Part shown: piece by piece, positions 34,409-41,067 of the stretch
How positions within the stretch are numbered: the first letter of the stretch is position 1
How the letters are laid out: the number at the start of each line of letters is the position of its first letter
Virus record (IMG/VR): IMGVR_UViG_3300030382_003949
Location: 1 to 50,748 of that record
Strand: one strand, 5' to 3'
Length of the DNA stretch: 50,748 nucleotides
Source: a virus
Program-made: the position numbers and the translations under genes
Notes under the pieces: generated by a model
What the model was told of the DNA's origin: nothing
Databases searched by the model: none
What the model saw: the letters and a program-made list of their open reading frames with translations, nothing else

Positions 34409-35197
34409 TTACCAGAATCTTAATTTATTTGAGGTTCTGGTATTGTAGACATCCTCTATTTGACGAAGATATTCGCCTTTGTTGCTTGCCTTTTTTATCG
34501 TACTCCCGAGATACTCCATTTTACTCTTCATGCGATTATGATCGTAATCAGAGTGTTTGAAGCAATCCATAAGAGCCAGTACGAAGTATCTGTCCGAACA
34601 ACGTTCGCACGACTCTTTGAGAGATTCCAGCATTTCCGCCTTTTCCGTAGCTTCCTTCAGGTTGTTTATCTTCATTTCTCCGGTCTTGAACAGGTAGTAC
34701 ATAGAGCCTCCCCATCCATCGAAGAAAATGGCAAACGCCGTCGAGAAGTTCAGGTCGTATTTCTTCATAAATCCGGCAAAAATCCTATAATCGTGAATAC
34801 CTGATTCTACCCAAGCATTCAAAAAATCATAGGCATTCCACTTGTCCTGCGAATTGTTCAGCTTTGCCACGGTTGATATGTCTATATCTTGCGTAGTATT
34901 ATACTGAATGGGGATGCCGAGTTCCGAGCACGCAATATATCGGTGCTGTCCGTCGAGTATCTCCATGTCGCCGTTGACGAGAATCGGATAAAACCTCGTA
35001 AGGTCTTTTTGCCGTATGGATTTACGGAGTCTTACAACTTTGCTTCGGCTGATTGGTCTGTTCCCCTTGAAAAAAGAGAACTGCGTATAGTTTTTAGTGG
35101 AAAACTGCTCCACTTCTTGAACTTTACGAGAGCCGATTGCAGCAGTGTCTATGATGGTTCCTCCATTTGTTGTGGAGGTCGTAGTTTCTCTGCTCAT
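34409..35197 (-). CDS. ParB/Srx-like nuclease or DNA-binding protein, 262 aa
   Basis: The motif EILDGQHRYIACSELGIPI (near residues 79-97) is the ParB/sulfiredoxin-type core (DGxHR), and the preceding VVRLRKSIRQKDLTRFYPIL fits the strand-helix before it. The rest is helical with several Cys (CERCSDRY) and a basic C-terminal part. In phages such proteins act as regulators, partition-like proteins or CTP-binding switches; a nuclease activity has been described for some. The palindrome directly after this gene could be its binding site, which is an inference. Confidence 0.75.
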   Translation of the reverse strand: MSRETTTSTTNGGTIIDTAAIGSRKVQEVEQFSTKNYTQFSFFKGNRPISRSKVVRLRKSIRQKDLTRFYPILVNGDMEILDGQHRYIACSELGIPIQYNTTQDIDISTVAKLNNSQDKWNAYDFLNAWVESGIHDYRIFAGFMKKYDLNFSTAFAIFFDGWGGSMYYLFKTGEMKINNLKEATEKAEMLESLKESCERCSDRYFVLALMDCFKHSDYDHNRMKSKMEYLGSTIKKASNKGEYLRQIEDVYNTRTSNKLRFW

Positions 35198-35222
35198 TTG
35201 CTACTCCTTTTGTTGTGTAAAT

Positions 35223-35519
35223 CTAATCCGCAGTGAAAATTTGCATAACGCCGTCACTTGAACCAGTTTTACGTTTTCTGTAATCAAGAACATTCTCCTT
35301 GAATGTCTTGCCTTTGTCCATAATTTCTTCGATTTCATCGGCATATTCGTATTCGTCCTTGTCGTATCCATATCCTTTACAGCATTCTCCACAGTATGCG
35401 TAACCACCTATGATCACGCCTCCGTTTACTTCATCCCCATAAGGGCCGTTGCATCCGTCGCAGAAGACGCTGTCGCCTAAATTACAGACCTTTTTAAGTT
35501 TAAAATCTTTAAAGTTCAC
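35223..35519 (-). CDS. Cys-rich zinc-finger-like acidic protein, 98 aa
   Basis: Two pairs of Cys, CDGC and CGEC (with one extra Cys directly after), are 19 residues apart in VFCDGCNGPYGDEV...YCGECCKGY, so one zinc site of LIM/ribbon type is likely. Around it are many Gly, Tyr, Asp and Glu. The C-terminal half is charged and helical. It overlaps the next upstream gene by 11 bases. The function is unknown; a host-protein or RNA-polymerase-binding factor is possible in such an early region. Confidence 0.65.
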   Translation of the reverse strand: MNFKDFKLKKVCNLGDSVFCDGCNGPYGDEVNGGVIIGGYAYCGECCKGYGYDKDEYEYADEIEEIMDKGKTFKENVLDYRKRKTGSSDGVMQIFTAD

Positions 35520-35724
35520 GCTTAATTATTTCCTCCGATCTTGCATAAATTACCCAAGCCAAGTATTCGTGATGTATTCCTTTTTTTTTCAAATCATCAG
35601 AAATCTCCGTAAAGTAAGACTTTAAGCTTGATAACCTATCTTCATTCTTATTTGTTTTTAGAATTTTGATGACTTTTTTTATTTGACTGTCGCTCAAAAT
35701 TTCCGATAGTTTTATTTGCAGCAT
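35509..35724 (-). CDS. Hypothetical helical protein, 71 aa
   Basis: The start MLQIKLSEILSDSQIKKVIK is followed by a charged helical middle and the sequence HHEYLAWVIYARSEEIIKRE. No metal or nucleotide motif is visible. The ribosome binding site is AAAGGAAAG. It is the last gene in the run before the 200-nt gap with inverted repeats. Confidence 0.6.
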   Translation of the reverse strand: MLQIKLSEILSDSQIKKVIKILKTNKNEDRLSSLKSYFTEISDDLKKKGIHHEYLAWVIYARSEEIIKREL

Positions 35725-35743
35725 GATTTACTTTCCTTTTATT

Positions 35744-35863
35744 TTATTTGGGCAGTGAGAGCAATGCTACGTTATGCAGCCTCATGTTATATCCGATCTC
35801 TCTTGTACTTCAATTTCAGACATGGAAGGCACGTGTACTTTATTAAGCCATCTGCCCAAATAA
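35744..35863. repeat. Perfect 12-bp inverted repeat enclosing 96 bp
   Basis: TTATTTGGGCAG at 35744-35755 is the exact reverse complement of CTGCCCAAATAA at 35852-35863. The repeats border the small ORF at 35787-35870, whose first codons lie in the right copy. It may be a large stem in the transcript, a recombination scar or a pair of binding sites. Confidence 0.7.
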
Positions 35864-35870
35864 CATTCAT
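35787..35870 (-). CDS. Possible tiny CxxC protein, 27 aa
   Basis: ATG at 35868-35870 and stop TAA at 35787-35789. The peptide contains LIKYTCLPCLKLKYKRD, a Cys pair in a basic context, as in small zinc or redox proteins. There is no Shine-Dalgarno; instead, hairpin E2 ends two bases before the start, a similar arrangement to hairpin E1 and the nuclease gene. This parallel is the main support for the ORF. Confidence 0.4.
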   Translation of the reverse strand: MNVIWADGLIKYTCLPCLKLKYKRDRI

Positions 35871-35872
35871 TT

Positions 35873-35923
35873 AGAGGGGTTGGGAGCGGGAGGAAAAGAG
35901 ACGAAACCCACTCCCCAAGCTCT
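35873..35923 (-). ncRNA. Structured hairpin, element E2 of a repeated family
   Basis: In the minus-strand RNA, UUGGGGAGUGGG (35918-35907) pairs with CCCGCUCCCAA (35890-35880) with one bulge and one G-U pair. AGAG/CUCU (35923-35920 with 35876-35873) can close it. The loop is UUUCGUCUCUUUUCCU. The plus-strand core GAGCGGGAGGAAAAGAG matches E1 at 29306-29323 closely. Both are in the same orientation, upstream of a minus-strand ATG without Shine-Dalgarno. Confidence 0.65.
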
Positions 35924-35929
35924 GTATTT

Positions 35930-36466
35930 TTAAGCTTCTCCCCTCGATTTTTTGTCCCATTCGAGGCGACTGAGCTCTGATGTCATCTCTTCGTCCAGCT
36001 CTACTTCTTTCGAATCTCTTTCGGAATACCCCATTTCGCTGAGGTCTACAAACGATGTGAACAATGTTCTGATAAGAGCCGTTTTTTGCTCTCCCACATC
36101 CGCACTCACTCCGATTCCAAGCTTTTCTTCTCTTTTTTCCGAACCCCATTCGGCAAGAATTTTTATCTCGCCTTCATCGAGCCCCAGCATTTCAGAGACC
36201 TTGTGAATTCCATTTATAAGAATGGACACTATCGTCATTCTTCGAGCCATTTCTTTTTCGTTTGAGGCATCATCATCCCATATGCCGGGTCTTTCGGAAA
36301 AATATTTCACAAATGCATCATATTTCTCCTCAGTGCTTTTAAAATTGCTTGAAATTAATTCGCAATCTACGGCCATAGACAAGGCATTCATCCTGTTTAC
36401 GCTCTCAGTTTGGGATTCGCCCAACTTTGCATCGCAAGGAGTGATGAATTTTCGTTTTTTAACCAT
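35930..36466 (-). CDS. Hypothetical acidic helical protein in the AAA/VWA operon, 178 aa
   Basis: The N-terminus is basic (VKKRKFITPCDAKLGESQTE). The rest is helical and acidic, with a segment ARRMTIVSILINGIHKVSEM near residues 74-93 and a strongly Glu-rich end (SERDSKEVELDEEMTSELSR). No family is recognised. It follows the AAA+ and VWA genes in the same transcript with only 21 bases between, and may be a substrate, adaptor or inhibitor of that pair; this is inference. Confidence 0.65.
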   Translation of the reverse strand: MVKKRKFITPCDAKLGESQTESVNRMNALSMAVDCELISSNFKSTEEKYDAFVKYFSERPGIWDDDASNEKEMARRMTIVSILINGIHKVSEMLGLDEGEIKILAEWGSEKREEKLGIGVSADVGEQKTALIRTLFTSFVDLSEMGYSERDSKEVELDEEMTSELSRLEWDKKSRGEA

Positions 36467-36487
36467 TTTGTGCTCTCCTTTTTTCGG

Positions 36488-37528
36488 TTATTTCATTTTC
36501 TTTGCCGTTTTGGCAAACTGTCTTGTATTCGTGATGCCTGAGTAGACAACCAAATTCTTTGTATTGACTGAACTCATATTCTTTGTTATTCTACGTGCAG
36601 TATTGTAAATGTGACTTGTCGCATGATCTGCCCCATATTCAGTGCAAAAATAATAAACTTTATTGTGAATGGTGTTTTTTAAGGAGATGCCGGCGGCATC
36701 ATAGTCGCTGAATATTACGACTACCCTGTTTCTGAACAAACTCCATTGAGAAACTCCGGCAAGTATGTCCTGCGGAGTCAAAAATCTTTCAAATCGTTTT
36801 TTTCTGAGACTCCATCGATGCACTATGTGACCATTGGGTGCATCATACATTTCAACGTCTCCATATTCGGCCGCAACTACGGCCATTTTGCTGTAAAAGT
36901 TCGAATAATCACTACATGAGGGACTGCTGTCCAAAAGCAGAACTATTCTGCGTTTTTCTCTCGACATGCGACATTTTAGTATGGATTCTCTACTGATCTT
37001 GCGGGACATTATCCTGTTGACGTCCCAAAAATCGTCGCCTTCAATCTCTCCTCCAACATTGTCCTCTGCAATTTTTGACATCACTCTTGCAAAATTTGCT
37101 GCAATTCTTCTGTCTCTCACCGATTTCAGGTCGTATTTGCCGGGCATTGCCGGGTTCATGTTTATGCGAGACATTCCGTATGCCTCGTCGAATTTGTGTA
37201 CTTTATTCGCCACATCTCTATTCTGCATGTCAAGTCCGGCTAAAGAATAGGCTCCACTATAAACTGCTTCAACGGATCGAAAAGACGATTTATTGTTGTT
37301 ACTGAATTTTTTTGCAATTTTTGAAATATTGTTGTGAAACTTGCTCAAGCCGGGGAGCTTGATGCCCCCCGACTTGTTTTTCACTACATTAGAAATAGGC
37401 GTGATCTTCGTATTGGTTTTCTTTTTGCACGATATCACCTTCGCCGAGTTGATTTCTGATTTTATCTCGGGCGACGAAAAATCACGCCATCCAAAATTAA
37501 GAGTCTTGTGACTTGAATGCTTTTTCAA
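36488..37528 (-). CDS. VWA-domain protein, partner of the AAA+ ATPase (CobT/CoxE-like), 346 aa
   Basis: The C-terminal part contains RRIVLLLDSSPSCSDYSNFY, whose D200-x-S-x-S204 is the MIDAS metal site of von Willebrand A domains, and VVVIFSDYDAAG (about 270-280) gives the later Asp. The N-terminal 190 residues are basic and of unknown fold, with ANFARVMSKIAEDNVGGEIE resembling the linker of CobT-like proteins. In such pairs the VWA protein presents a substrate to the AAA+ ring. The start is TTG at 37526-37528, after AGAGGA, and lies 32 bases inside the ATPase gene, so translation is coupled. Confidence 0.72.
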   Translation of the reverse strand: MKKHSSHKTLNFGWRDFSSPEIKSEINSAKVISCKKKTNTKITPISNVVKNKSGGIKLPGLSKFHNNISKIAKKFSNNNKSSFRSVEAVYSGAYSLAGLDMQNRDVANKVHKFDEAYGMSRINMNPAMPGKYDLKSVRDRRIAANFARVMSKIAEDNVGGEIEGDDFWDVNRIMSRKISRESILKCRMSREKRRIVLLLDSSPSCSDYSNFYSKMAVVAAEYGDVEMYDAPNGHIVHRWSLRKKRFERFLTPQDILAGVSQWSLFRNRVVVIFSDYDAAGISLKNTIHNKVYYFCTEYGADHATSHIYNTARRITKNMSSVNTKNLVVYSGITNTRQFAKTAKKMK

Positions 37529-39608
37529 GTGATTCTATCCTCTTTATCTTTGATTTCATAGATAGTGAAAGTGATGACGAGCTCAACTGTTCATCGCTTC
37601 TGAGAAATGCCGCAAACATTACGTGATCATACGATATTCTGGCATAAATGCCGTTTCGCACGAACACTTTGCTGTTCTTACTATTTACTTTCCATCCGCA
37701 TTTCTGAAGTTTGTCGCTTATGTCGCCACAGTGTTTGAAGCATCTGTACACCGGTATGGGATTGCGAAACCATCCCACTATCGTTTTCATCACCAATCCG
37801 TTTACGGCTCCGTCGATTTTCAAAAACGCAGCATATGGGCTGGTTCCATTGTAATCGTAGAACCTGAGACGCATGTTTGTAGCCGTAATCAACAGCCCGT
37901 CTTCTACACTCTTTGATTTTGCAACAGTGTGACCATTCAACAGGCTTTCCATGCCTTCGAAATCAACGTAGTTACAGTGCTCCAAAGGCTTCATCATCCG
38001 ACAAAATCCTTCATGATTTTCCATGCTTTTCAACAAACTGTTGCCTAAACTGTATGTTCCTGAAGCAACATTGGAAAAAATGTCGCACACGGCAACATTC
38101 GAAGATTTGTCTGATCCGATGTTTAGAAGAAAATCACCTGAAGCATCGTCGAGAGTGTACGAATAAACGAGGTTTTCGTTTTTGTTCATCTTAAAAAGAG
38201 ATGCCATTTGCTGCGGAGTGAGTCCTATGGGAGCGACTATTTCCAAACCGCTTTCTTCCCTGTATCTCAAATCGGCATAATTTCCGTTTCTTCCGACATG
38301 CCTTCTGGCAATTAATTCGTGCTTGTCTCTTTTGTGAACGTACCACTTCCCGGCAATCATTCTGTTGATCTCTTTGCGAGTGACATATTTGTCGGAGATT
38401 TTTATTTCTCCGTCGCAGTCCTCGAATTCTCCACTTTTCAGAAGAACTGCAATATCGGTAGACGCAAAATCTTCAAGTAGAAAATTATAGTGCTCCGTTA
38501 TTACTCCCCATTCCGAAAAGGCTGGAGTTTCAGGGTCTTCGCTGTCAAGATGACTACGCATGACTATGCTGTCGGCCTGTGAACTTCTCTTAATTACTGC
38601 AGAGGCATTCTCAGGCACTTCAACTGACTTCTTGAAAGACTCGTTGAACTGAAGCAGTTCGGTAAGTCTGGGCATTTCAGGATTTTTGGAGTTTCTTTTT
38701 TTGATTACTTCATCAACTCCATATCCTTCGGCATCTATTTTTGCCGCTCGCCTGACATCGACTCCTTCAACCTGTCGCTGATTGCTCAGCATTTCATGGT
38801 TTTCTGGCGTTTTAGTGACATACTGATACACCAAATCGTTCCAATCGGCATTGCTCCCCAAAGTAGTGATGGCATCCATCAACTGCCGGAGTTCCTGTAT
38901 TGTTGCAGGTTTCGGCATTGCTGCCGCCACACTACGCAAATACAAATCCAGCATCTGAGGAAGATAGCTGTGATTGGAATGAGTGATATTCAAGGCCTTC
39001 ACTACATCCGATGCCGACATCGGGTCTACATGAATCATCGGAAAGCGTCTCAAGAGAGCTTCGTGAAATTCGCGTTCGTCGTTGGCGGTTATGAAGATGG
39101 TGAGATTATCCATTTCGGCATATACCTCTCCTCCTTCGACACCGGGGATCGAAAGCCTTCCATATTGCAGAAAATCCAAAAAGAAACCATCGACGCTCGG
39201 TCTGGTTTTATCCCATTCGTCGAGCATCAATATTACTGGCTTCTTTCGTGATTCACAGGCAGCACGAAACAATTTGCCCTTTGATACCTTGACGCCGGAG
39301 GTAGTATTCTCCGACGGCATGAGTTTCACGAGCAAATCTTCTTCGCGAGTGCCTTGAGTGCATTGGTGTACGTACAGAGGCCGATTCAACACTTGAGCAA
39401 GTATTTGAGGCAAATAGGACTTTCCAGTCCCTGCCATTCCATAAAGAAACGCCCCGCCCATCGGCTTACTGTTTATTGAAGTCAGAACTTTTGCCGCAAA
39501 CTCTTCACTGCAGATATAACCTCTGTCGTTGAGCCTTTGGTGTAGTTCTGGGACTTCAAGCGTCCAGTTGGGCATTTCCCGAGGATCGGTACTTTGCTTG
39601 TTCGGCAT
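37497..39608 (-). CDS. AAA+ ATPase, MoxR/CobS-like, with long C-terminal extension, 703 aa
   Basis: Walker A GMAGTGKS (57-64), Walker B VILMLDE (125-131), sensor-1 region FITAND (172-177) and arginine-finger-like LLRRFP (185-190) show an active AAA+ module of the AAA_5/MoxR group. It ends near residue 260. The remaining more than 400 residues have no recognised domain; they contain Tyr/Arg-rich beta stretches (ARRHVGRNGNYADLRY). Related two-gene ATPase plus VWA sets act as chaperones or metal-chelatase motors; phage cobS-like genes are known in marine phages. The long extension is unusual. A structured 185-nt leader precedes it. Confidence 0.85.
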   Translation of the reverse strand: MPNKQSTDPREMPNWTLEVPELHQRLNDRGYICSEEFAAKVLTSINSKPMGGAFLYGMAGTGKSYLPQILAQVLNRPLYVHQCTQGTREEDLLVKLMPSENTTSGVKVSKGKLFRAACESRKKPVILMLDEWDKTRPSVDGFFLDFLQYGRLSIPGVEGGEVYAEMDNLTIFITANDEREFHEALLRRFPMIHVDPMSASDVVKALNITHSNHSYLPQMLDLYLRSVAAAMPKPATIQELRQLMDAITTLGSNADWNDLVYQYVTKTPENHEMLSNQRQVEGVDVRRAAKIDAEGYGVDEVIKKRNSKNPEMPRLTELLQFNESFKKSVEVPENASAVIKRSSQADSIVMRSHLDSEDPETPAFSEWGVITEHYNFLLEDFASTDIAVLLKSGEFEDCDGEIKISDKYVTRKEINRMIAGKWYVHKRDKHELIARRHVGRNGNYADLRYREESGLEIVAPIGLTPQQMASLFKMNKNENLVYSYTLDDASGDFLLNIGSDKSSNVAVCDIFSNVASGTYSLGNSLLKSMENHEGFCRMMKPLEHCNYVDFEGMESLLNGHTVAKSKSVEDGLLITATNMRLRFYDYNGTSPYAAFLKIDGAVNGLVMKTIVGWFRNPIPVYRCFKHCGDISDKLQKCGWKVNSKNSKVFVRNGIYARISYDHVMFAAFLRSDEQLSSSSLSLSMKSKIKRIESLEKAFKSQDS

Positions 39609-39630
39609 GTTTCACTTCCTTTTTTTTAAC

Positions 39631-39684
39631 GTGCCGACCCCAACGCTCCGTTGGTTTCATACCTCCAATTCCACGAATCGGCAC
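39631..39684. other. Two-stem structure in the ATPase leader
   Basis: GTGCCGA (39631-39637) pairs with TCGGCAC (39678-39684), and inside it CCAACG (39640-39645) pairs with CGTTGG (39649-39654). The structure ends 22 bases before the ATPase ATG on the minus strand. It has no tRNA T-arm and no U tract on the minus strand. Confidence 0.6.
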
Positions 39685-39715
39685 TAAAGTCTAAATCTTT
39701 AGGGATTGAAACGAA

Positions 39716-39778
39716 GGCTGGTGCGGATAGTTACAACGCCAAGTCATGCTTGACATGCACGTGCCACCGATACCAGCC
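39716..39778. other. Stem-closed 63-nt element in the ATPase leader
   Basis: GGCTGGT (39716-39722) pairs with ACCAGCC (39772-39778). Inside there are further short stems, for example GTCA/TGAC and the palindrome GCACGTGC. This is about the size of a small structured RNA. It has a tRNA-like closing stem but lacks the T-loop sequence, so I do not call a tRNA. Confidence 0.5.
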
Positions 39779-39793
39779 CAAGTTTCATTTGCA

Positions 39794-39991
39794 CTACGTC
39801 TTGAATCTAGCTCCATAAAGGTCTTTAAGGTTTTTCAGGTGCTCCAATCGTTTTGCAGCTGATCCATTCGGCTTTATTTTGCCTTTTGCCTTAAGACCCT
39901 CGTAAACGAGTATCAACTCGCGTAGAGTTATTGACGATGTCGTACTTTTCACTTTTGCCGGTTTATCCGACTTATTTGATGAAAGCGTCAT
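39794..39991 (-). CDS. Small basic protein, 65 aa
   Basis: A Ser/Thr/Lys-rich N-terminal tail (SSNKSDKPAKVKSTTSSITL) precedes a helical bundle-like C-terminus (RELILVYEGLKAKGKIKPNG, then AAKRLEHLKNLKDLYGARFK). DNA binding is plausible because of charge. It starts in an ATGA overlap with the previous gene. No family is recognised. Confidence 0.6.
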   Translation of the reverse strand: MTLSSNKSDKPAKVKSTTSSITLRELILVYEGLKAKGKIKPNGSAAKRLEHLKNLKDLYGARFKT

Positions 39992-40206
39992 TTCGCCTCC
40001 TTTTTTTCTGAAAACAGCATGTCTCTGGTTTTCTCCGCCGACTTATGTATGGCATCCATCATTTCATCGACACTGTCCATAACTTCAAGCATTCTCACCA
40101 TGTCTTCATGACTCGACATGCCAGTCATGGCATCAACCAGCTCTCCGATTGCATCGGAAACTCCAACCCAACTGTTTATCAGCTTTGTTCTTTGTTCTTT
40201 GTTCAT
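39988..40206 (-). CDS. Small helical Met/Asp-rich protein, 72 aa
   Basis: Helices rich in Met, Asp, Val and Glu (SSHEDMVRMLEVMDSVDEMM) give a pattern of amphipathic dimerising helices. Overlap ATGA with the next gene. No catalytic motif; a small adaptor or anti-host protein is possible. The ribosome binding region is AGGGAAAAG. Confidence 0.6.
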   Translation of the reverse strand: MNKEQRTKLINSWVGVSDAIGELVDAMTGMSSHEDMVRMLEVMDSVDEMMDAIHKSAEKTRDMLFSEKKEAK

Positions 40207-40220
40207 GTTGCTTTTCCCTA

Positions 40221-40328
40221 TTAAATAATTGCCCTGATTATCTGAAAGAATATATTCAGCATACAGAAAATCACGAACAGATAAAAAGCTTCGTCGCTAG
40301 ACAGAAATTTAATTATCTTGTCTACCAT
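40221..40328 (-). CDS. Tiny one-TM protein, 35 aa
   Basis: I use the ATG at 40326-40328, which overlaps the upstream stop (ATGGTAG). A longer open frame to 40436 overlaps another real small gene and is not preferred. The product is MVDKIIKFLSSDEA followed by a TM helix of Phe, Ile, Leu and Val to the C-terminus. With the gene upstream it forms a pair of miniature membrane proteins, perhaps for superinfection exclusion or membrane take-over; no direct evidence. Confidence 0.6.
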   Translation of the reverse strand: MVDKIIKFLSSDEAFYLFVIFCMLNIFFQIIRAII

Positions 40329-40453
40329 TTCAATGCTCTCTTCGCCATGCTCACCAACATTCCCCATACGAGAAGAGATAATGCCAGCACCAATGACGAT
40401 ATGCTGATGAAGAACAGGTTTGCCACCCATTCCCAAACATCTAAAAATATCAT
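40322..40453 (-). CDS. Small TM protein, 43 aa
   Basis: ATG at 40451-40453 after AAAGGAG; stop TAG at 40322-40324. The product has one or two closely packed hydrophobic segments (WEWVANLFFISISSLVLALS, LLVWGMLVSMA) and a basic end (KRALKW). It starts in an ATGA overlap with the upstream 48-aa gene. It is missed in standard frames because a longer frame on the same strand covers it. Confidence 0.65.
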   Translation of the reverse strand: MIFLDVWEWVANLFFISISSLVLALSLLVWGMLVSMAKRALKW

Positions 40454-40596
40454 TTTGTGCTCCTTTTTTTACCTGTGTTGTAAAATATTGCGTAAAGTTG
40501 AGATTTTCTCATCTTCATAAATCTTGAAGGCGTAAGATTAAATCTTTTGGATGCCCATTGAACGAGCTCTTTCTTATTGGAGTAAGGACATCTCAT
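40450..40596 (-). CDS. Small basic helix-rich DNA-binding-like protein, 48 aa
   Basis: ATG at 40594-40596 overlaps the upstream stop in an ATGA, and the frame ends in an ATGA overlap with the next gene. The product reads KKELVQWASKRFNLTPSRFM and MRKSQLYAIFYNTGKKRST. The second half resembles a SAP-like or other short helical motif with a repeated K-QLYAIFY-type element known, from memory, in marine phage proteins. It fills a gap that otherwise would look non-coding. Confidence 0.65.
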   Translation of the reverse strand: MRCPYSNKKELVQWASKRFNLTPSRFMKMRKSQLYAIFYNTGKKRSTK

Positions 40597-41048
40597 CTGC
40601 CCAACAACTTGCGTATCTCCGACTTATACTTCGCTTCATCAATAGTTCCAGCATCATAATAATTGAACAATCGCTTCATTTGTTCGTATTTCCACTCCTT
40701 CTCGCTCTTCTCAAAGGTTACGAGTTTGTTTGGAACATAACGCATACCCTTCGGCATGCCTTTATATACATCTTTAAATTTTGGTTGCTCCATATTCAGA
40801 GTCACTGCGTCATTCGACCTGTAATTGGTTATCAATACGGGCAATCCCTTTTCAACGCCTTCTTCATCCAAATACATGGGTTTATAGCGTCTGAAAAATT
40901 CATTTACAAATGCCTTTTGATCTCTTGCAGGTATGTGAATCACATGCTCCACTCCAAGGCAACTAAATCTTATTTTATTTCTTTTTTCTATTGCAACAGT
41001 CATGAGAGTGTCATAACATTTGGTGTCTTTTATTTTATCTGACATCAT
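40593..41048 (-). CDS. Hypothetical protein, 151 aa
   Basis: Beta-rich N-terminal half (KIRFSCLGVEHVIHIPARDQ) and helical C-terminal half ending DEAKYKSEIRKLLGR. The C-terminal element YDAGTIDEAKYKSEIRKL resembles short-helix hairpins (SHOCT-like) that mediate oligomerisation. The start is ATGATG just after AAAGATTTA. No enzyme motif. It is the head of a chain of overlapping small genes. Confidence 0.6.
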   Translation of the reverse strand: MMSDKIKDTKCYDTLMTVAIEKRNKIRFSCLGVEHVIHIPARDQKAFVNEFFRRYKPMYLDEEGVEKGLPVLITNYRSNDAVTLNMEQPKFKDVYKGMPKGMRYVPNKLVTFEKSEKEWKYEQMKRLFNYYDAGTIDEAKYKSEIRKLLGR

Positions 41049-41067
41049 TAAATCTTTTATTGTTGTA

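Larger units (their letters stand above)
39609..39793 (-). promoter_or_regulatory. Structured non-coding leader of the AAA/VWA operon
   Basis: No gene is supported in these 185 bases. They hold two separate stem structures (39631-39684 and 39716-39778) and, between them, a sequence that looks like the end of a CRISPR repeat (39689-39712). A ribosome binding site AAGGAAG lies just before the ATPase ATG. This suggests a regulatory leader such as an attenuator or a small RNA. A TAAATCTTT element inside it recurs upstream (39692, 40539, 41049). Confidence 0.55.

Noticed and set aside
35871-36149. 92-aa minus-strand ORF rich in Arg and Gly
   Set aside because: It is an alternative frame of the 178-aa gene and runs into hairpin E2.
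39609-39654. Leader ORF with GGAGG before ATG inside the ATPase leader
   Set aside because: The ATG is only one base from GGAGG and the frame overlaps the ATPase gene out of phase; it is part of the stem structure instead.
39689-39712. CRISPR array
   Set aside because: Only one repeat-like copy exists; no second repeat or spacer is seen.
39716-39778. tRNA gene
   Set aside because: It has a seven-pair closing stem, but it is too short (63 nt) and has no T-loop sequence or clear anticodon arm on either strand.
40221-40436. 71-aa minus-strand ORF with the later start ignored
   Set aside because: Its first half covers a real TM gene in another frame; the inner ATG at 40328 follows the overlap pattern of the operon.
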